Assembly: GCA_014379915.1 (NCBI GenBank)
Contig: JACMKV010000277.1
Coordinates: 1 to 9,479 of the forward strand
Length of the DNA: 9,479 bases
Reading direction: 5' to 3'
Source: Burkholderiales bacterium
GTDB taxonomy: Bacteria; Pseudomonadota; Gammaproteobacteria; Burkholderiales; JACMKV01
Below the pieces are notes generated by a model, which was not told the origin of the DNA, ran no database searches, and worked only from the letters and a program-made list of their open reading frames with translations. The position numbers and the translations under genes were made by a program. Below are positions 1 to 6,671 of this stretch, in pieces; position 1 is the first letter of the stretch, and each line of letters begins with the position of its first letter.

Positions 1-21
1 CCTCGTGCGCCCGCGAAGCGC

Positions 22-140
22 GGAGCAGGGGCCCCTTTGGGGATGCGACCGCGAAGCGGGATGCCAAGCGCCGGATGAATGCGGTCGCTATGCGCGCCTT
101 CGGGGTCGCATCCACGCCTATCGGCGTGGAATCCTGCTCC
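22..140. repeat. Nested inverted-repeat region upstream of dapA
   Basis: This GC-rich stretch before dapA holds no convincing gene but much symmetry. GGAGCAGG at 22-29 is the exact complement of 133-140. Inside it, GGATGCGACC at 41-50 is the exact complement of 104-113. Local hairpins lie at 32-42 (CCCC/GGGG), 49-59 (CCGC-GAA-GCGG) and 111-130 (8-bp perfect stem, 4-nt loop). A 15-nt direct repeat with one mismatch occurs at 6-20 and 44-58, centred on CCGCGAAGCG. It may be a REP/MITE-like repeat, a structured RNA, or the terminator zone of an upstream gene outside the window. No T-run follows the hairpins, so a simple intrinsic terminator is not supported. From 141 to 228 I see only AT-richer DNA leading to dapA, with no promoter I would defend. 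Confidence 0.55.
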
Positions 141-228
141 TCCCGCAGGCCGCGCGCTGTGCTCGCTACGTTTTTCAGCAGCCTGTTAGGCATTGATAGT
201 AGACTGAGCGCTTTTTTACGAGCCGCAA

Positions 229-1134
229 ATGATCACAGGCAGTCTGGTTGCGATAGTTACACCAATGCACGAGGACGGCGCGCTCGATCTCGAACGGCTA
301 CGCGGCCTGGTCGATTTTCACGTTGCGCAACAGACCGACGGCATCGTCGTGGTCGGTACGACCGGCGAATCGCCTACCGTAGATTTTGACGAGCATTGTC
401 TGCTCATCAAGGAAGTGGTCGGCCATGCCGCCGGGCGCATCCCGGTCATCGCGGGTACCGGCGCGAATTCGACGTCGGAAGCGATACAGCTGTCGCGCTT
501 TGCCAAAGACGCCTCGGTCGATGCGACGCTGTCGGTCGTGCCGTATTACAACAAGCCGACACAGGAAGGGCTTTACCGACACTTCAAGGCAATCGCCGAA
601 GCGGTCGACGTGCCGATGATTTTGTACAACGTGCCGTCGCGTACGATCTGCGATATGCAGAACGAGACCGCGCTGCGCTTGTCGCAGGTGCCGAACATCA
701 TCGGCATCAAGGACGCGACCGGCGATATCGGCCGAGGCGCGGATTTGCTGCGCAAAGTTCCGAAGGATTTCGCGGTTTATGGCGGCGACGATGCCAGCGT
801 AATGAGTTTGATGCTGATGGGCGGCCACGGCGTGATCTCGGTGACCGCCAACGTCGCGCCGCGGTCGATGCACGACATGTGCGTGGCGGCGCGCGCGCGG
901 CATGCCGAAAAAGCATGCGCGATCAACAACAAGCTTTTAGGTTTACACCAGTTTTTGTTTGTCGAGGCGAATCCGATACCGGTAAAATGGGCGCTGCAGC
1001 AGATGGGACTGATCGAAGCCGGCATCCGGTTGCCATTGACCCGGTTGTCGGCGCCGCACCACGCGATAGTCAGGGAAGCGATGCGGCAGGCCGAAGTCGC
1101 AATGACAGAAGCTGGCACATCAGTTAGCCCATGA
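229..1134 (+). CDS. dapA: 4-hydroxy-tetrahydrodipicolinate synthase
   Basis: Cytosolic class I aldolase that condenses pyruvate with aspartate semialdehyde, the first committed step of diaminopimelate/lysine synthesis. The 301-residue length and numbering match the E. coli enzyme: GTTGES at 43-48 (T44, T45), Y107 in VPYYN, Y133 in LYNVPSR, R138, and the Schiff-base lysine K161 in IGIKDATGD. All catalytic residues are present, so it should be active. The ATG at 229 gives the canonical N-terminus MITGSLVAIVTPM; the Shine-Dalgarno in front is poor (ACGAG at best). bamC follows 86 bp after the stop, the dapA-bamC order known from E. coli and many betaproteobacteria, so the two are probably co-transcribed. 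Confidence 0.97.
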   Translation: MITGSLVAIVTPMHEDGALDLERLRGLVDFHVAQQTDGIVVVGTTGESPTVDFDEHCLLIKEVVGHAAGRIPVIAGTGANSTSEAIQLSRFAKDASVDATLSVVPYYNKPTQEGLYRHFKAIAEAVDVPMILYNVPSRTICDMQNETALRLSQVPNIIGIKDATGDIGRGADLLRKVPKDFAVYGGDDASVMSLMLMGGHGVISVTANVAPRSMHDMCVAARARHAEKACAINNKLLGLHQFLFVEANPIPVKWALQQMGLIEAGIRLPLTRLSAPHHAIVREAMRQAEVAMTEAGTSVSP

Positions 1135-1190
1135 AAACAGACCAATTTGAAGGCATAACCACGGTACGATAAGAGCGAAGATGCTCGACG

Positions 1191-1216
1191 TCCTCGAGGT
1201 AGGCCTTGGCGAGGAG
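1191..1216 (+). promoter_or_regulatory. bamC ribosome binding site within a possible hairpin
   Basis: GAGGAG at 1211-1216 sits 4 nt before the ATG at 1221 and fixes the bamC start there rather than at the in-frame TTG at 1206. TCCTCG at 1191-1196 is complementary to CGAGGA at 1210-1215, so the leader RNA could fold a 6-bp stem with a 13-nt loop that hides the site. The pairing is seen; a regulatory role is inference. Confidence 0.45.
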
Positions 1217-1220
1217 AATC

Positions 1221-2363
1221 ATGAATATCCCTGAACGAAGCGCACTGGCGCTATTCGTTGTGCTGTTGTCCGCATGCAGCTCAATCCCTTTCCTCGACAA
1301 CAAGATCGATTACAAATCGGCCGGCAAGCTGCCGCCGCTTGAAGTCCCGCCGGATCTGACTGCGCCCAAGGGCGACGACCGCTTTTCGGTTCCCGACATC
1401 AATCCGCAAGGCACCGCGACGTTCTCGGACTACAGCAAGGAGCGCGCAACGCAACCGGAGGCCGGGTCCACCGATCTGCTGCCGGTGCGGGACAAGGTCC
1501 GCATCGAGCGTGCCGGAACACAGCGCTGGATTGTTGTCCCGGGCACGCCGGAAGCGTTGTGGCCGATAGTCAAGGATTTCTGGAAAGAACTCGGTTTTGT
1601 GGTCAAGACCGAGACGCCAGAGGCCGGCATCATGGAGACCGACTGGGCAGAAAACCGCGCCAACATTCCCGAAACGGGCATCCGCAACTGGATCGGCAAA
1701 GTCGTGGACAATCTCTACTCGACCTCCGAGCGCGACAAATTCCGCACCCGCATGGAGCGCGGCACGGAGCCGGGAACGACGGAAATCTATATCAGCCATC
1801 GCGGCATGACCGAGGTCTATACGACGACGGTACAGGAGTCGACCGCCTGGCAGCCGCGTCCTGCCGATACCGAACTTGAAGCCGAAATGCTGCGTCGCCT
1901 GATGGTGCGTTTCGGGGTTGAGGACGAGCGGGCAAAAACCCAGGTGGCTGCGATTCAGCAGGAAGACCGCGCGACCTTATCCAGGGCGCAGGACGGCACT
2001 TCCGGCCTGTCGGTCGCCGATGATTTCGATCGCGCGTGGCGCCGTGTCGGCCTGGCGCTGGACCGTGTCGGTTTCACCGTCGAAGACCGCGATCGCTCGA
2101 ACGGGCTGTATTTCGTCCGATATGTCGATCCCCAGGAGGATAACCGCACCGCGGAGCCGAAAGGTATGCTGTCGAAGCTGCTGTTTTGGCGCGGCTCCGG
2201 CGACAAGCCGAACAAGAATAATGCCGAGCAATACCGCATCAAGGTCGTCGATACCGATACGGACTCGGGCAGCCGCGTTCAGGTGCTGGCCAAAGACGGC
2301 AGCGCGGATCGCTCGAAAACCGCGAACAAAATTCTGAGTTTGCTTTACGAACAGTTGAAGTAG
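1221..2363 (+). CDS. bamC: Outer membrane protein assembly factor BamC (lipoprotein)
   Basis: Lipoprotein subunit of the BAM complex, which inserts beta-barrel proteins into the outer membrane. The 380-residue product starts with a short signal peptide and the lipobox LLSAC, with the acylated cysteine at residue 19. KLPPLEVPPDL just after it is the BamC N-terminal signature, part of the extended lid segment that binds BamD in the family. Two helix-grip domains follow at about 90-220 and 250-380, joined by a linker. The residue after the cysteine is Ser, not Asp, consistent with sorting to the outer membrane. The start was chosen for its Shine-Dalgarno GAGGAG and for the immediate signal peptide; the TTG 15 bp upstream would add MARRI and lacks a site. 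It is somewhat longer than E. coli BamC (344 residues). Confidence 0.93.
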   Translation: MNIPERSALALFVVLLSACSSIPFLDNKIDYKSAGKLPPLEVPPDLTAPKGDDRFSVPDINPQGTATFSDYSKERATQPEAGSTDLLPVRDKVRIERAGTQRWIVVPGTPEALWPIVKDFWKELGFVVKTETPEAGIMETDWAENRANIPETGIRNWIGKVVDNLYSTSERDKFRTRMERGTEPGTTEIYISHRGMTEVYTTTVQESTAWQPRPADTELEAEMLRRLMVRFGVEDERAKTQVAAIQQEDRATLSRAQDGTSGLSVADDFDRAWRRVGLALDRVGFTVEDRDRSNGLYFVRYVDPQEDNRTAEPKGMLSKLLFWRGSGDKPNKNNAEQYRIKVVDTDTDSGSRVQVLAKDGSADRSKTANKILSLLYEQLK

Positions 2364-2386
2364 TGCAGGGCGAAGAAGCGGGAGGG

Positions 2387-2500
2387 ATGATGAGCCTGCC
2401 GATCATATGGCTCACACGGGGCATGGCGACGCTTGGCAACGCTTCCGGTTTCGCCGCCTCCAGTCTCGTTTGTAGCATTTCACTTATTACCTTGTATTGA
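2387..2500 (+). CDS. Possible 37-codon leader ORF coupled to the MBL gene
   Basis: A short hydrophobic ORF (beginning MMSLPIIWLTRG, ending ISLITLY) fills the gap between bamC and the metallo-beta-lactamase gene. GGAGG at 2381-2385 lies in front of tandem ATGs at 2387 and 2390; spacing suits the second better (4 nt), giving 36 residues. Its TGA at 2498-2500 overlaps the ATG of the next gene (2500-2502) as TGATG. The downstream gene has no Shine-Dalgarno of its own, so ribosomes ending here may restart on it. No homologue is recognised and the peptide itself may have no function; it could also be chance. Confidence 0.4.
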   Translation: MMSLPIIWLTRGMATLGNASGFAASSLVCSISLITLY

Positions 2501-3267
2501 TGCGCTTCGCCTCGCTGGGGAGCGGCAGTCAAGGTAACGCGCTTGTCGTCGAAGCGGGCTCTACCCGGGTACTGCTCGATTGCGGATTTCGCATCAGGGA
2601 AACGGTCGGCAGGTTGGCTCAGCTTGGCCTGGCGCCAGATGATCTCGCCGCCATTGTGATCAGCCACGAGCACGACGATCATATCGCCGGCGCTATTCCG
2701 TTTGCGCGTAAATACAATCTGCCGCTCTGGCTAACCTATGGCACGATGCGCGCGATGACGGGCTTCTGCGCGAGCCTGCCCAGTAGGTCCGTGATCGAAG
2801 GCCACCGCCGTTTCAGCATCGGGGATATTTCGATTGAGCCCTATCCGGTTCCGCATGACGCGCGCGAACCGGCGCAGTTCGTGTTCTCTGACGGCGCGAG
2901 AAAGCTCGGCGTCCTGACCGATAGCGGTTGCACAACCCGGCACATCGAAGCTGTTTTACGAAGTTGCGACGCGCTGGTGCTGGAATGCAATCACGATGGC
3001 GAGATGCTGCGCAAAGGAGTCTATCCGCCGCGACTGAAAGCGCGAATATCCGGTCGTCTCGGCCATCTCGACAACGCTGACGCGGCGAACTTGCTGAACG
3101 CGCTCGATTGCGCGCGCTTGCAGCACATCGTTGCAGCACATGTCAGTCAGCAGAACAATACGCCGCAACTCGCTCGTGCCGCCCTCGGCGCCGTTTTGAA
3201 TTGCGCCGATGAGTGGGTCACCGTCGCCGATCAGGTCTCAGGTTTTTCCTGGCGGCAAATTACATAA
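2500..3267 (+). CDS. Metallo-beta-lactamase-fold hydrolase, WalJ/YycJ type
   Basis: A 255-residue cytosolic MBL-fold protein. The start MRFASLGSGSQGN is typical of the YycJ/WalJ/VicX branch, whose members are proposed exonucleases or nucleic-acid hydrolases; the true substrate here is unknown. Metal ligands are all visible: SHEHDDH at 55-61 (H56, H58, D60, H61), H119 in PVPHDA, D141 in TDSG, H165 in LECNHD, and H214 in AAHVS. The beta-CASP domain of RNase J/CPSF relatives is absent. The ATG at 2500 gives the family N-terminus; the TTG one codon upstream is possible. The upstream bases (CACTTATTACCTTGTATTG) contain no Shine-Dalgarno, and the start overlaps the stop of a small ORF. dapA-bamC-MBL is a familiar betaproteobacterial order. 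The gene ends before a strong terminator. Confidence 0.9.
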   Translation: MRFASLGSGSQGNALVVEAGSTRVLLDCGFRIRETVGRLAQLGLAPDDLAAIVISHEHDDHIAGAIPFARKYNLPLWLTYGTMRAMTGFCASLPSRSVIEGHRRFSIGDISIEPYPVPHDAREPAQFVFSDGARKLGVLTDSGCTTRHIEAVLRSCDALVLECNHDGEMLRKGVYPPRLKARISGRLGHLDNADAANLLNALDCARLQHIVAAHVSQQNNTPQLARAALGAVLNCADEWVTVADQVSGFSWRQIT

Positions 3268-3338
3268 ATCCGGTACCGCTATCCCTGTATCGCAGGCGCC
3301 GATTGTGCTCCAGCTCATCTCCGCACAACACTTCTTCG

Positions 3339-3376
3339 CAGCAATAAAGCCGGCGCATTGGCCGGCTTTATTGCTG
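3339..3376. terminator. Bidirectional intrinsic terminator
   Basis: Perfect 16-bp inverted repeat: 3339-3354 (CAGCAATAAAGCCGGC) pairs with 3361-3376, with a 6-nt loop GCATTG. The GC core GCCGGC is flanked by AAA/TTT on both sides, so each strand reads as a GC stem followed by TTTATT. It lies 72 bp after the MBL stop and 13 bp after the end of the convergent lipoprotein gene, so it serves both transcripts. Confidence 0.92.
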
Positions 3377-3389
3377 ATTGCTACCGCGC

Positions 3390-3626
3390 CTACTTCGGCG
3401 CTGACTCTTTTTTCATCTCGCCAGCCGGTGCGGACGTGTCGGCAGCGGGCTTGTCCATGGGTTTATCGGCGGGAGGCGTCATCGGCGCAGTGCCTGTAGT
3501 AGCAGGAGCCGGGGCTGCCGGCGTGGGCGTCGATGCGGGCGCCTTGATGGTGGCGGTTTCGTCTTTCTTCGAACACGCGGTTATAGAGACTGCAAGGATG
3601 GCGATGGCGATAAGAGAGCGATTCAT
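3390..3626 (-). CDS. Small Pro/Ala-rich lipoprotein
   Basis: A 78-residue predicted lipoprotein of unknown function. The start MNRSLIAIAILAVSITACSKKDE is a basic residue, a hydrophobic stretch and the lipobox ITAC, with the lipidated cysteine at 18; Ser at +2 favours outer-membrane sorting. The mature part is low-complexity, rich in Pro, Ala, Thr and Lys (TPTPAAPAPATTG, PADKPMDKPA), and looks disordered, like a tether spanning the periplasm. The ATG at 3626 was chosen because AAGGA lies 8 nt upstream; the TTG two codons earlier would add MK. The gene stands alone: 223 bp separate it from the next minus-strand gene, and its 3' end runs into the shared terminator at 3339-3376. The alanine-rich plus-strand frame opposite it is a shadow. 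Confidence 0.8.
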   Translation of the reverse strand: MNRSLIAIAILAVSITACSKKDETATIKAPASTPTPAAPAPATTGTAPMTPPADKPMDKPAADTSAPAGEMKKESAPK

Positions 3627-3673
3627 TTTCAATTTCCTTATGGGGATTGAGGGAGGGACGACTAAAACGGACT

Positions 3674-3708
3674 ACGGCTGCAAAATAAAACACGGCTGCA
3701 AATAAAAA
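3674..3708. repeat. A-rich tandem repeat, two copies of about 17 bp
   Basis: ACGGCTGCAAAATAAAA at 3674-3690 is repeated as ACGGCTGCAAATAAAAA at 3692-3708 (period 18). The second copy also forms a short GCTGC/GCAGC hairpin (3695-3699 with 3710-3714). It lies 48-82 bp upstream of the lipoprotein start on the minus strand, where its promoter should be, but I cannot place a good -35/-10 pair. Confidence 0.5.
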
Positions 3709-3765
3709 AGCAGCTATCAAGGTTTAGCAATTGAGCGAGGATGGAACGACGCTGCACCTTCGATA

Positions 3766-3793
3766 CGACGCTCCCCTTTATACGAGAGCGTCG
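3766..3793. other. Stem-loop downstream of the roxA unit
   Basis: CGACGCTC at 3766-3773 is complementary to GAGCGTCG at 3786-3793: an 8-bp stem with a 12-nt loop. It lies 57 bp beyond the stop of the minus-strand gene at 3850 and could end or stabilise that transcript. No T-run follows on the minus strand, so a standard intrinsic terminator is doubtful. Confidence 0.4.
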
Positions 3794-3849
3794 ATACAAC
3801 GGGTTTGATGATCTTAGCATGTTTTTTTATTTTTGCCGCTTGCCAGGTT

Positions 3850-4353
3850 TTAGAGACCGAGCGTCGACGCCGAAGCGGCGGGTATGGATGACTGCCAGAT
3901 TTCCGTAAAGCGCTGCACCAGGATGCGCGCATCGCCGACATGATCGAAGGCGAGTTCGCCGCGCAAGCTGTCGTAGTGGAAGCGGTGCGCGTAGTGGTTC
4001 TCGTCCGCAACCGCGAAGGGATCGTACAAATGTCTGGCATCACTGTTTGTTTCATGGATGAATACGCGGCCGTTGAACTCCCGCAACAGCATCATCAGTC
4101 GAGGACAGCGGCTGGTTATGCTGCTCGCATCGTGCAGCACCAGATACAGTTGATTTTCCGGGTTCGCGCGCAAAAACGCCCGTAGCAGTTCGTGGCGCTT
4201 AACGCTGTTGTACTCCGCGCTCAGGCTTCGATCGAAGATGCGCAAAGCGCGCCGGGCAGCTGAAATCACGGCATCGATGGCGCTTTCATACCCTGACAGG
4301 GTGTCGATCCGCTGTCGATTGCCGAACGCAGGTTTATCCGTGGGTTGATTCAC
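3850..4353 (-). CDS. Uncharacterised protein, second gene of the roxA unit
   Basis: A 167-residue soluble protein with no signal peptide or membrane segment. It begins with a helical stretch (YESAIDAVISAARRALRIFDRSL, about 22-44) and strand-like segments such as QLYLVLHD (68-75) and GRVFIHET (95-102). A His/Tyr-rich part (HYAHRFHYDSLRGEL, 120-134) and FDHVGDARILVQRFTEIW (136-153) follow. The layout recalls half of a phospholipase-D-like fold, but no HKD motif is present. From memory it resembles a betaproteobacterial family labelled DUF7931; I am unsure. The start is GTG at 4353-4351: an in-frame TGA lies two codons upstream, and GGAGG lies 7 nt before it. The gene overlaps the end of roxA by 20 bp, so the two are almost certainly translated from one mRNA and may act together. 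Confidence 0.8.
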   Translation of the reverse strand: MNQPTDKPAFGNRQRIDTLSGYESAIDAVISAARRALRIFDRSLSAEYNSVKRHELLRAFLRANPENQLYLVLHDASSITSRCPRLMMLLREFNGRVFIHETNSDARHLYDPFAVADENHYAHRFHYDSLRGELAFDHVGDARILVQRFTEIWQSSIPAASASTLGL

Positions 4354-5485
4354 TCGTCATCCTCCCGGCGTGAATATAGGCAGCCCGATACCATTCGTAA
4401 AGCAGCATCGGGCTATCCTTCTCGAGAATCAGGCCTGGCGCAAGCTCGCGGCGATCGGCAAGCTGTTTAAGGGCCGCAAAACCGGAAGTCGGTTTGCAGC
4501 TTTCGCCATTGATATATACGGTATCGGCATCGAACAGCATGCGGGTTTTCAAATCGAGATGGACGCCATGCTGGTGCATCGCCGCCGCCCAGCGTTTTGA
4601 TGACATCGGCCGGACCAGCGCTTCGAAAAAAACATCGTTGCCGGGTTCGGTCAGAAACTGGCCGATAAAAGCGTGGACGTCGTCAGCGCTCCACGAAATC
4701 GCTTCCAGCATCGAGCTTATCCTGCGCTGCATATCGCGGGCGATGCGAGCCGGATGCTGCTGCGGCTTCAGGTCGGCATCTTGATACATGCCTGCGAACT
4801 CGAGCCGATCGCGCAGAAAATCCAAGAAACCGGCGCCGATTTCGGCTGCGCTCGGCGCACGAAAACCGATCGAGTAAGTGATGCATTCACCGATCGCAAT
4901 GCCATCGTGGGCATAACGTGGCGGCAGGTAAAGCATGTCGCCGCAATCGAGCAGCGCTTTCTGCTCGCTGCGAAAGTTTTTCAGAATCTTGAGCGGCAGC
5001 TTGGCCCGCAACGATAGATCCCGCTGGGCGCTGGTGAGCCAGCGCCTCGTTCCGGGCCCTTGCAGCAAAAATACGTCGTAGGAATCGAAATGCGGCCCGA
5101 CACCGCCGCCGCCGCTGGCATAGCTGGCCATTACGTCGTCGAGCCGCGCGGTCGGCAGAAAGCTGAATTCGAGCAGCAGATTGTTAGCTTGCGGCAGAAC
5201 CCGGTCAAGACCATTGACGAGCAGCGTCCAGTCGCTCTTCGGAAGCCGCCGAAAATCGTGTTTGTCGAACGGTCCGCGCTGCAGCTGCCAGCGTCCGCGC
5301 TCGCGCAGCACGAGGCGCGATTGGAGATCGTCGCGAGCGGAAAGCTCGATCAACATCTGGCGATCGATGCCGTTTAGCCTGTCGCGTAAATCGGGTATTG
5401 CCTGCCGCACGAGCAGGGGTTTTTTTTGCCAGTGCTCGCGCAAGAATTTCCGCGTCGAAAGTTTTCCCAGCAGAGTATTCTTCAT
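4334..5485 (-). CDS. roxA: Ribosomal protein uL16 3-hydroxylase (JmjC/cupin oxygenase, YcfD-like)
   Basis: Fe(II)/2-oxoglutarate-dependent oxygenase; the E. coli member hydroxylates an arginine of ribosomal protein L16. The 383-residue product opens with the family start (FLREHWQKKPLLVRQAIP, 14-31). Its cupin core contains GPHFDSYDVFLLQGPGTRRW (130-149). Iron ligands are H132 and D134 there and H193 in LPPRYAHDG; the spacing matches E. coli YcfD. A C-terminal dimerisation/winged-helix region follows (about 215-375). The ATG at 5485 gives the expected N-terminus, although no clear Shine-Dalgarno precedes it. It is the first gene of a minus-strand pair and is divergent from bcp across 229 bp. 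A role in ribosome modification is well supported by family; the exact substrate here is inferred. Confidence 0.9.
   Translation of the reverse strand: MKNTLLGKLSTRKFLREHWQKKPLLVRQAIPDLRDRLNGIDRQMLIELSARDDLQSRLVLRERGRWQLQRGPFDKHDFRRLPKSDWTLLVNGLDRVLPQANNLLLEFSFLPTARLDDVMASYASGGGGVGPHFDSYDVFLLQGPGTRRWLTSAQRDLSLRAKLPLKILKNFRSEQKALLDCGDMLYLPPRYAHDGIAIGECITYSIGFRAPSAAEIGAGFLDFLRDRLEFAGMYQDADLKPQQHPARIARDMQRRISSMLEAISWSADDVHAFIGQFLTEPGNDVFFEALVRPMSSKRWAAAMHQHGVHLDLKTRMLFDADTVYINGESCKPTSGFAALKQLADRRELAPGLILEKDSPMLLYEWYRAAYIHAGRMTSESTHG
4361..4365 (-). promoter_or_regulatory. Shine-Dalgarno of the gene after roxA
   Basis: On the minus strand GGAGG (4365-4361) precedes GTG (4353-4351) by 7 nt. The site lies inside the last codons of roxA, and it is what decides a GTG start for the downstream gene. 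Confidence 0.75.
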
Positions 5486-5714
5486 CGATAAAACCAGGGT
5501 CGATAGTTGAAAAGACGCGGTAACAAAAGCCTCGCACCGGAATAAAATCGGTTAGAATTTCCGCAACACCGAGGCAACGCCGGGCGACGCTCCGTTTGAG
5601 TTGCCATCCGACACAGATGCTCCTTCGTCATCGCAGGCATAGGCTTTTCATGACCCTCATAAGCATTTCGCTGGTTCCCGGCAGGTCTCGTCGAGAGATC
5701 TAGACGGAGTATTC

Positions 5715-6194
5715 ATGCTGCAAGCAGGACAGCGCGCGCCCGACGTCGATTTGCCAAATGCCGACATGGAAATGATTAGCCTGGCGAGATTCAAGGGCAA
5801 ACGTAATGTCGTGCTGTATTTCTATCCGAAAGACGATACGCCAGGTTGTACGATCGAAGCGATCGACTTCAGCGATCGCGAAAGCGACTTCACCGAGCTC
5901 GATACGGTCGTGCTCGGCGTTTCGATGGACGACTGCCTGAGCCACGGCTCGTTCTCCGACAAGCACGGTTTGAGCGTGCAACTGCTCGCGGACCCGGACG
6001 GCGAAATCTGCAGGCGGTTTGACGTACTGCATACCAAGGAGGCCGAAGGCAGAAAAAAAGTTGGCATCATGCGCTCCACTTTCATCATCGATAAACACGG
6101 GGTGCTGCGCCATGCACTGTACGGCGTCAGCCCCCGCGGGCACGCGGCTAACGTGCTGAGTCTGATCAGGAACTTGAATAGTCATGGACATTAA
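5715..6194 (+). CDS. bcp: Peroxiredoxin, Bcp/PrxQ subfamily, lacking the usual resolving cysteine
   Basis: Thiol peroxidase that reduces hydrogen peroxide and organic hydroperoxides. The 159 residues carry the peroxidatic motif PKDDTPGCT with C45 and T42, and the conserved R120 in GIMRSTFIID. In typical Bcp the resolving cysteine is at +5 (GCTxEAC, C50 in E. coli); here the sequence is GCTIEAI, so position 50 is Ile. The only other cysteines are C74 (MDDCLSH) and C99 (GEICRRF), so it is either 1-Cys or uses one of these. GGAG lies 7 nt before the ATG. A weak -10-like TAGAAT at 5553-5558 would give a leader of about 150 nt. The last 11 bp overlap the next gene, implying a two-gene operon. Confidence 0.92.
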   Translation: MLQAGQRAPDVDLPNADMEMISLARFKGKRNVVLYFYPKDDTPGCTIEAIDFSDRESDFTELDTVVLGVSMDDCLSHGSFSDKHGLSVQLLADPDGEICRRFDVLHTKEAEGRKKVGIMRSTFIIDKHGVLRHALYGVSPRGHAANVLSLIRNLNSHGH

Positions 6195-6663
6195 AAAAGA
6201 CACGGTGGTGTCGCTGGCCTACGAAATCTCGAATCTGGAAGGCGAGGTCATCGAGAAGACCGGAACGCCGATCAGCTATTTGCATGGCGGCTACGACGGG
6301 ATTTTTCCGCTGGTCGAAGAAACGCTGCACGGCCAGAAGGCCGGCTACGCGTGTCAGATCAAACTCGAGCCGGATGACGCGTTCGGCGAGTACGACAGCG
6401 ATCTGGTGCGGGTCGAGCCGCGCGCGCTTTTCCCCGATGATATCCAGGTCGGCATGCAGTTTGAAGGCGGCGCTGAAGGTTCGGACGACATGAGCATGTA
6501 TACGATCACCGATATCGCTGACGGCAAGGTCGTTGTCGATGGCAATCATCCGCTCGCCGGACAGGCGCTGGTGTTCTCGTGCACAGTAGAAAATGTGCGT
6601 CCGGCGACGCGTGAAGAACTGACGCATGGTCACGTGCATGGCACCGATGGTCATGCGCACTAA
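6184..6663 (+). CDS. slyD: FKBP-type peptidyl-prolyl isomerase, SlyD-like
   Basis: Prolyl isomerase and chaperone; SlyD proteins can also bind nickel through a His-rich tail. The 159 residues show the split FKBP layout. An N-terminal FKBP part (about 1-66) has LHGGYDGIFPLVEETLHGQ at 33-51. The inserted IF chaperone flap (about 70-125) begins PDDAFGEYD. The FKBP strand with the SlyD signature NHPLAGQALVF at 121-131 returns after it. The tail is short and His-rich (HGHVHGTDGHAH, five His in the last 12 residues) but lacks the cysteines and length of the E. coli tail (196 residues in all), so metal storage is uncertain. It overlaps bcp by 11 bp; AGGA lies 12 nt upstream, so translation may depend partly on coupling. 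A slyD/fkpB-type paralogue elsewhere is possible. Confidence 0.9.
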   Translation: MDIKKDTVVSLAYEISNLEGEVIEKTGTPISYLHGGYDGIFPLVEETLHGQKAGYACQIKLEPDDAFGEYDSDLVRVEPRALFPDDIQVGMQFEGGAEGSDDMSMYTITDIADGKVVVDGNHPLAGQALVFSCTVENVRPATREELTHGHVHGTDGHAH

Positions 6664-6671
6664 AAGGAACG

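Noticed and set aside
5..389. Plus-strand open frames over the region before dapA (5-196, 75-389)
   Set aside because: They read through hairpins and into dapA out of frame, are Arg-rich without domain features, and have no ribosome site. They look like GC-driven chance frames.
298..903. 201-residue minus-strand frame opposite dapA
   Set aside because: It lies fully antisense to a certain gene, has the Arg/His-rich makeup of a shadow frame, and shows no motif.
1131..1172. 13-codon ORF starting at the dapA stop (ATGA overlap, begins MKTDQFEG)
   Set aside because: Too short to support. It ends 48 bp before bamC, so it cannot couple to it.
1206..1220. TTG start giving bamC five extra residues
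   Set aside because: The ATG at 1221 has GAGGAG at proper distance and starts a normal lipoprotein signal peptide; the TTG has neither.
3358..3705. Ala/Gly-rich plus-strand ORF with hydrophobic stretches
   Set aside because: It is the antisense of the lipoprotein gene. Its GAGAAGVGV runs are the complement of Pro/Ala codons, and the terminator hairpin lies in it.
5205..5537. 110-residue minus-strand frame spanning the roxA start
   Set aside because: It overlaps the well-supported roxA frame, turns Arg/Ala-rich, and matches no family.
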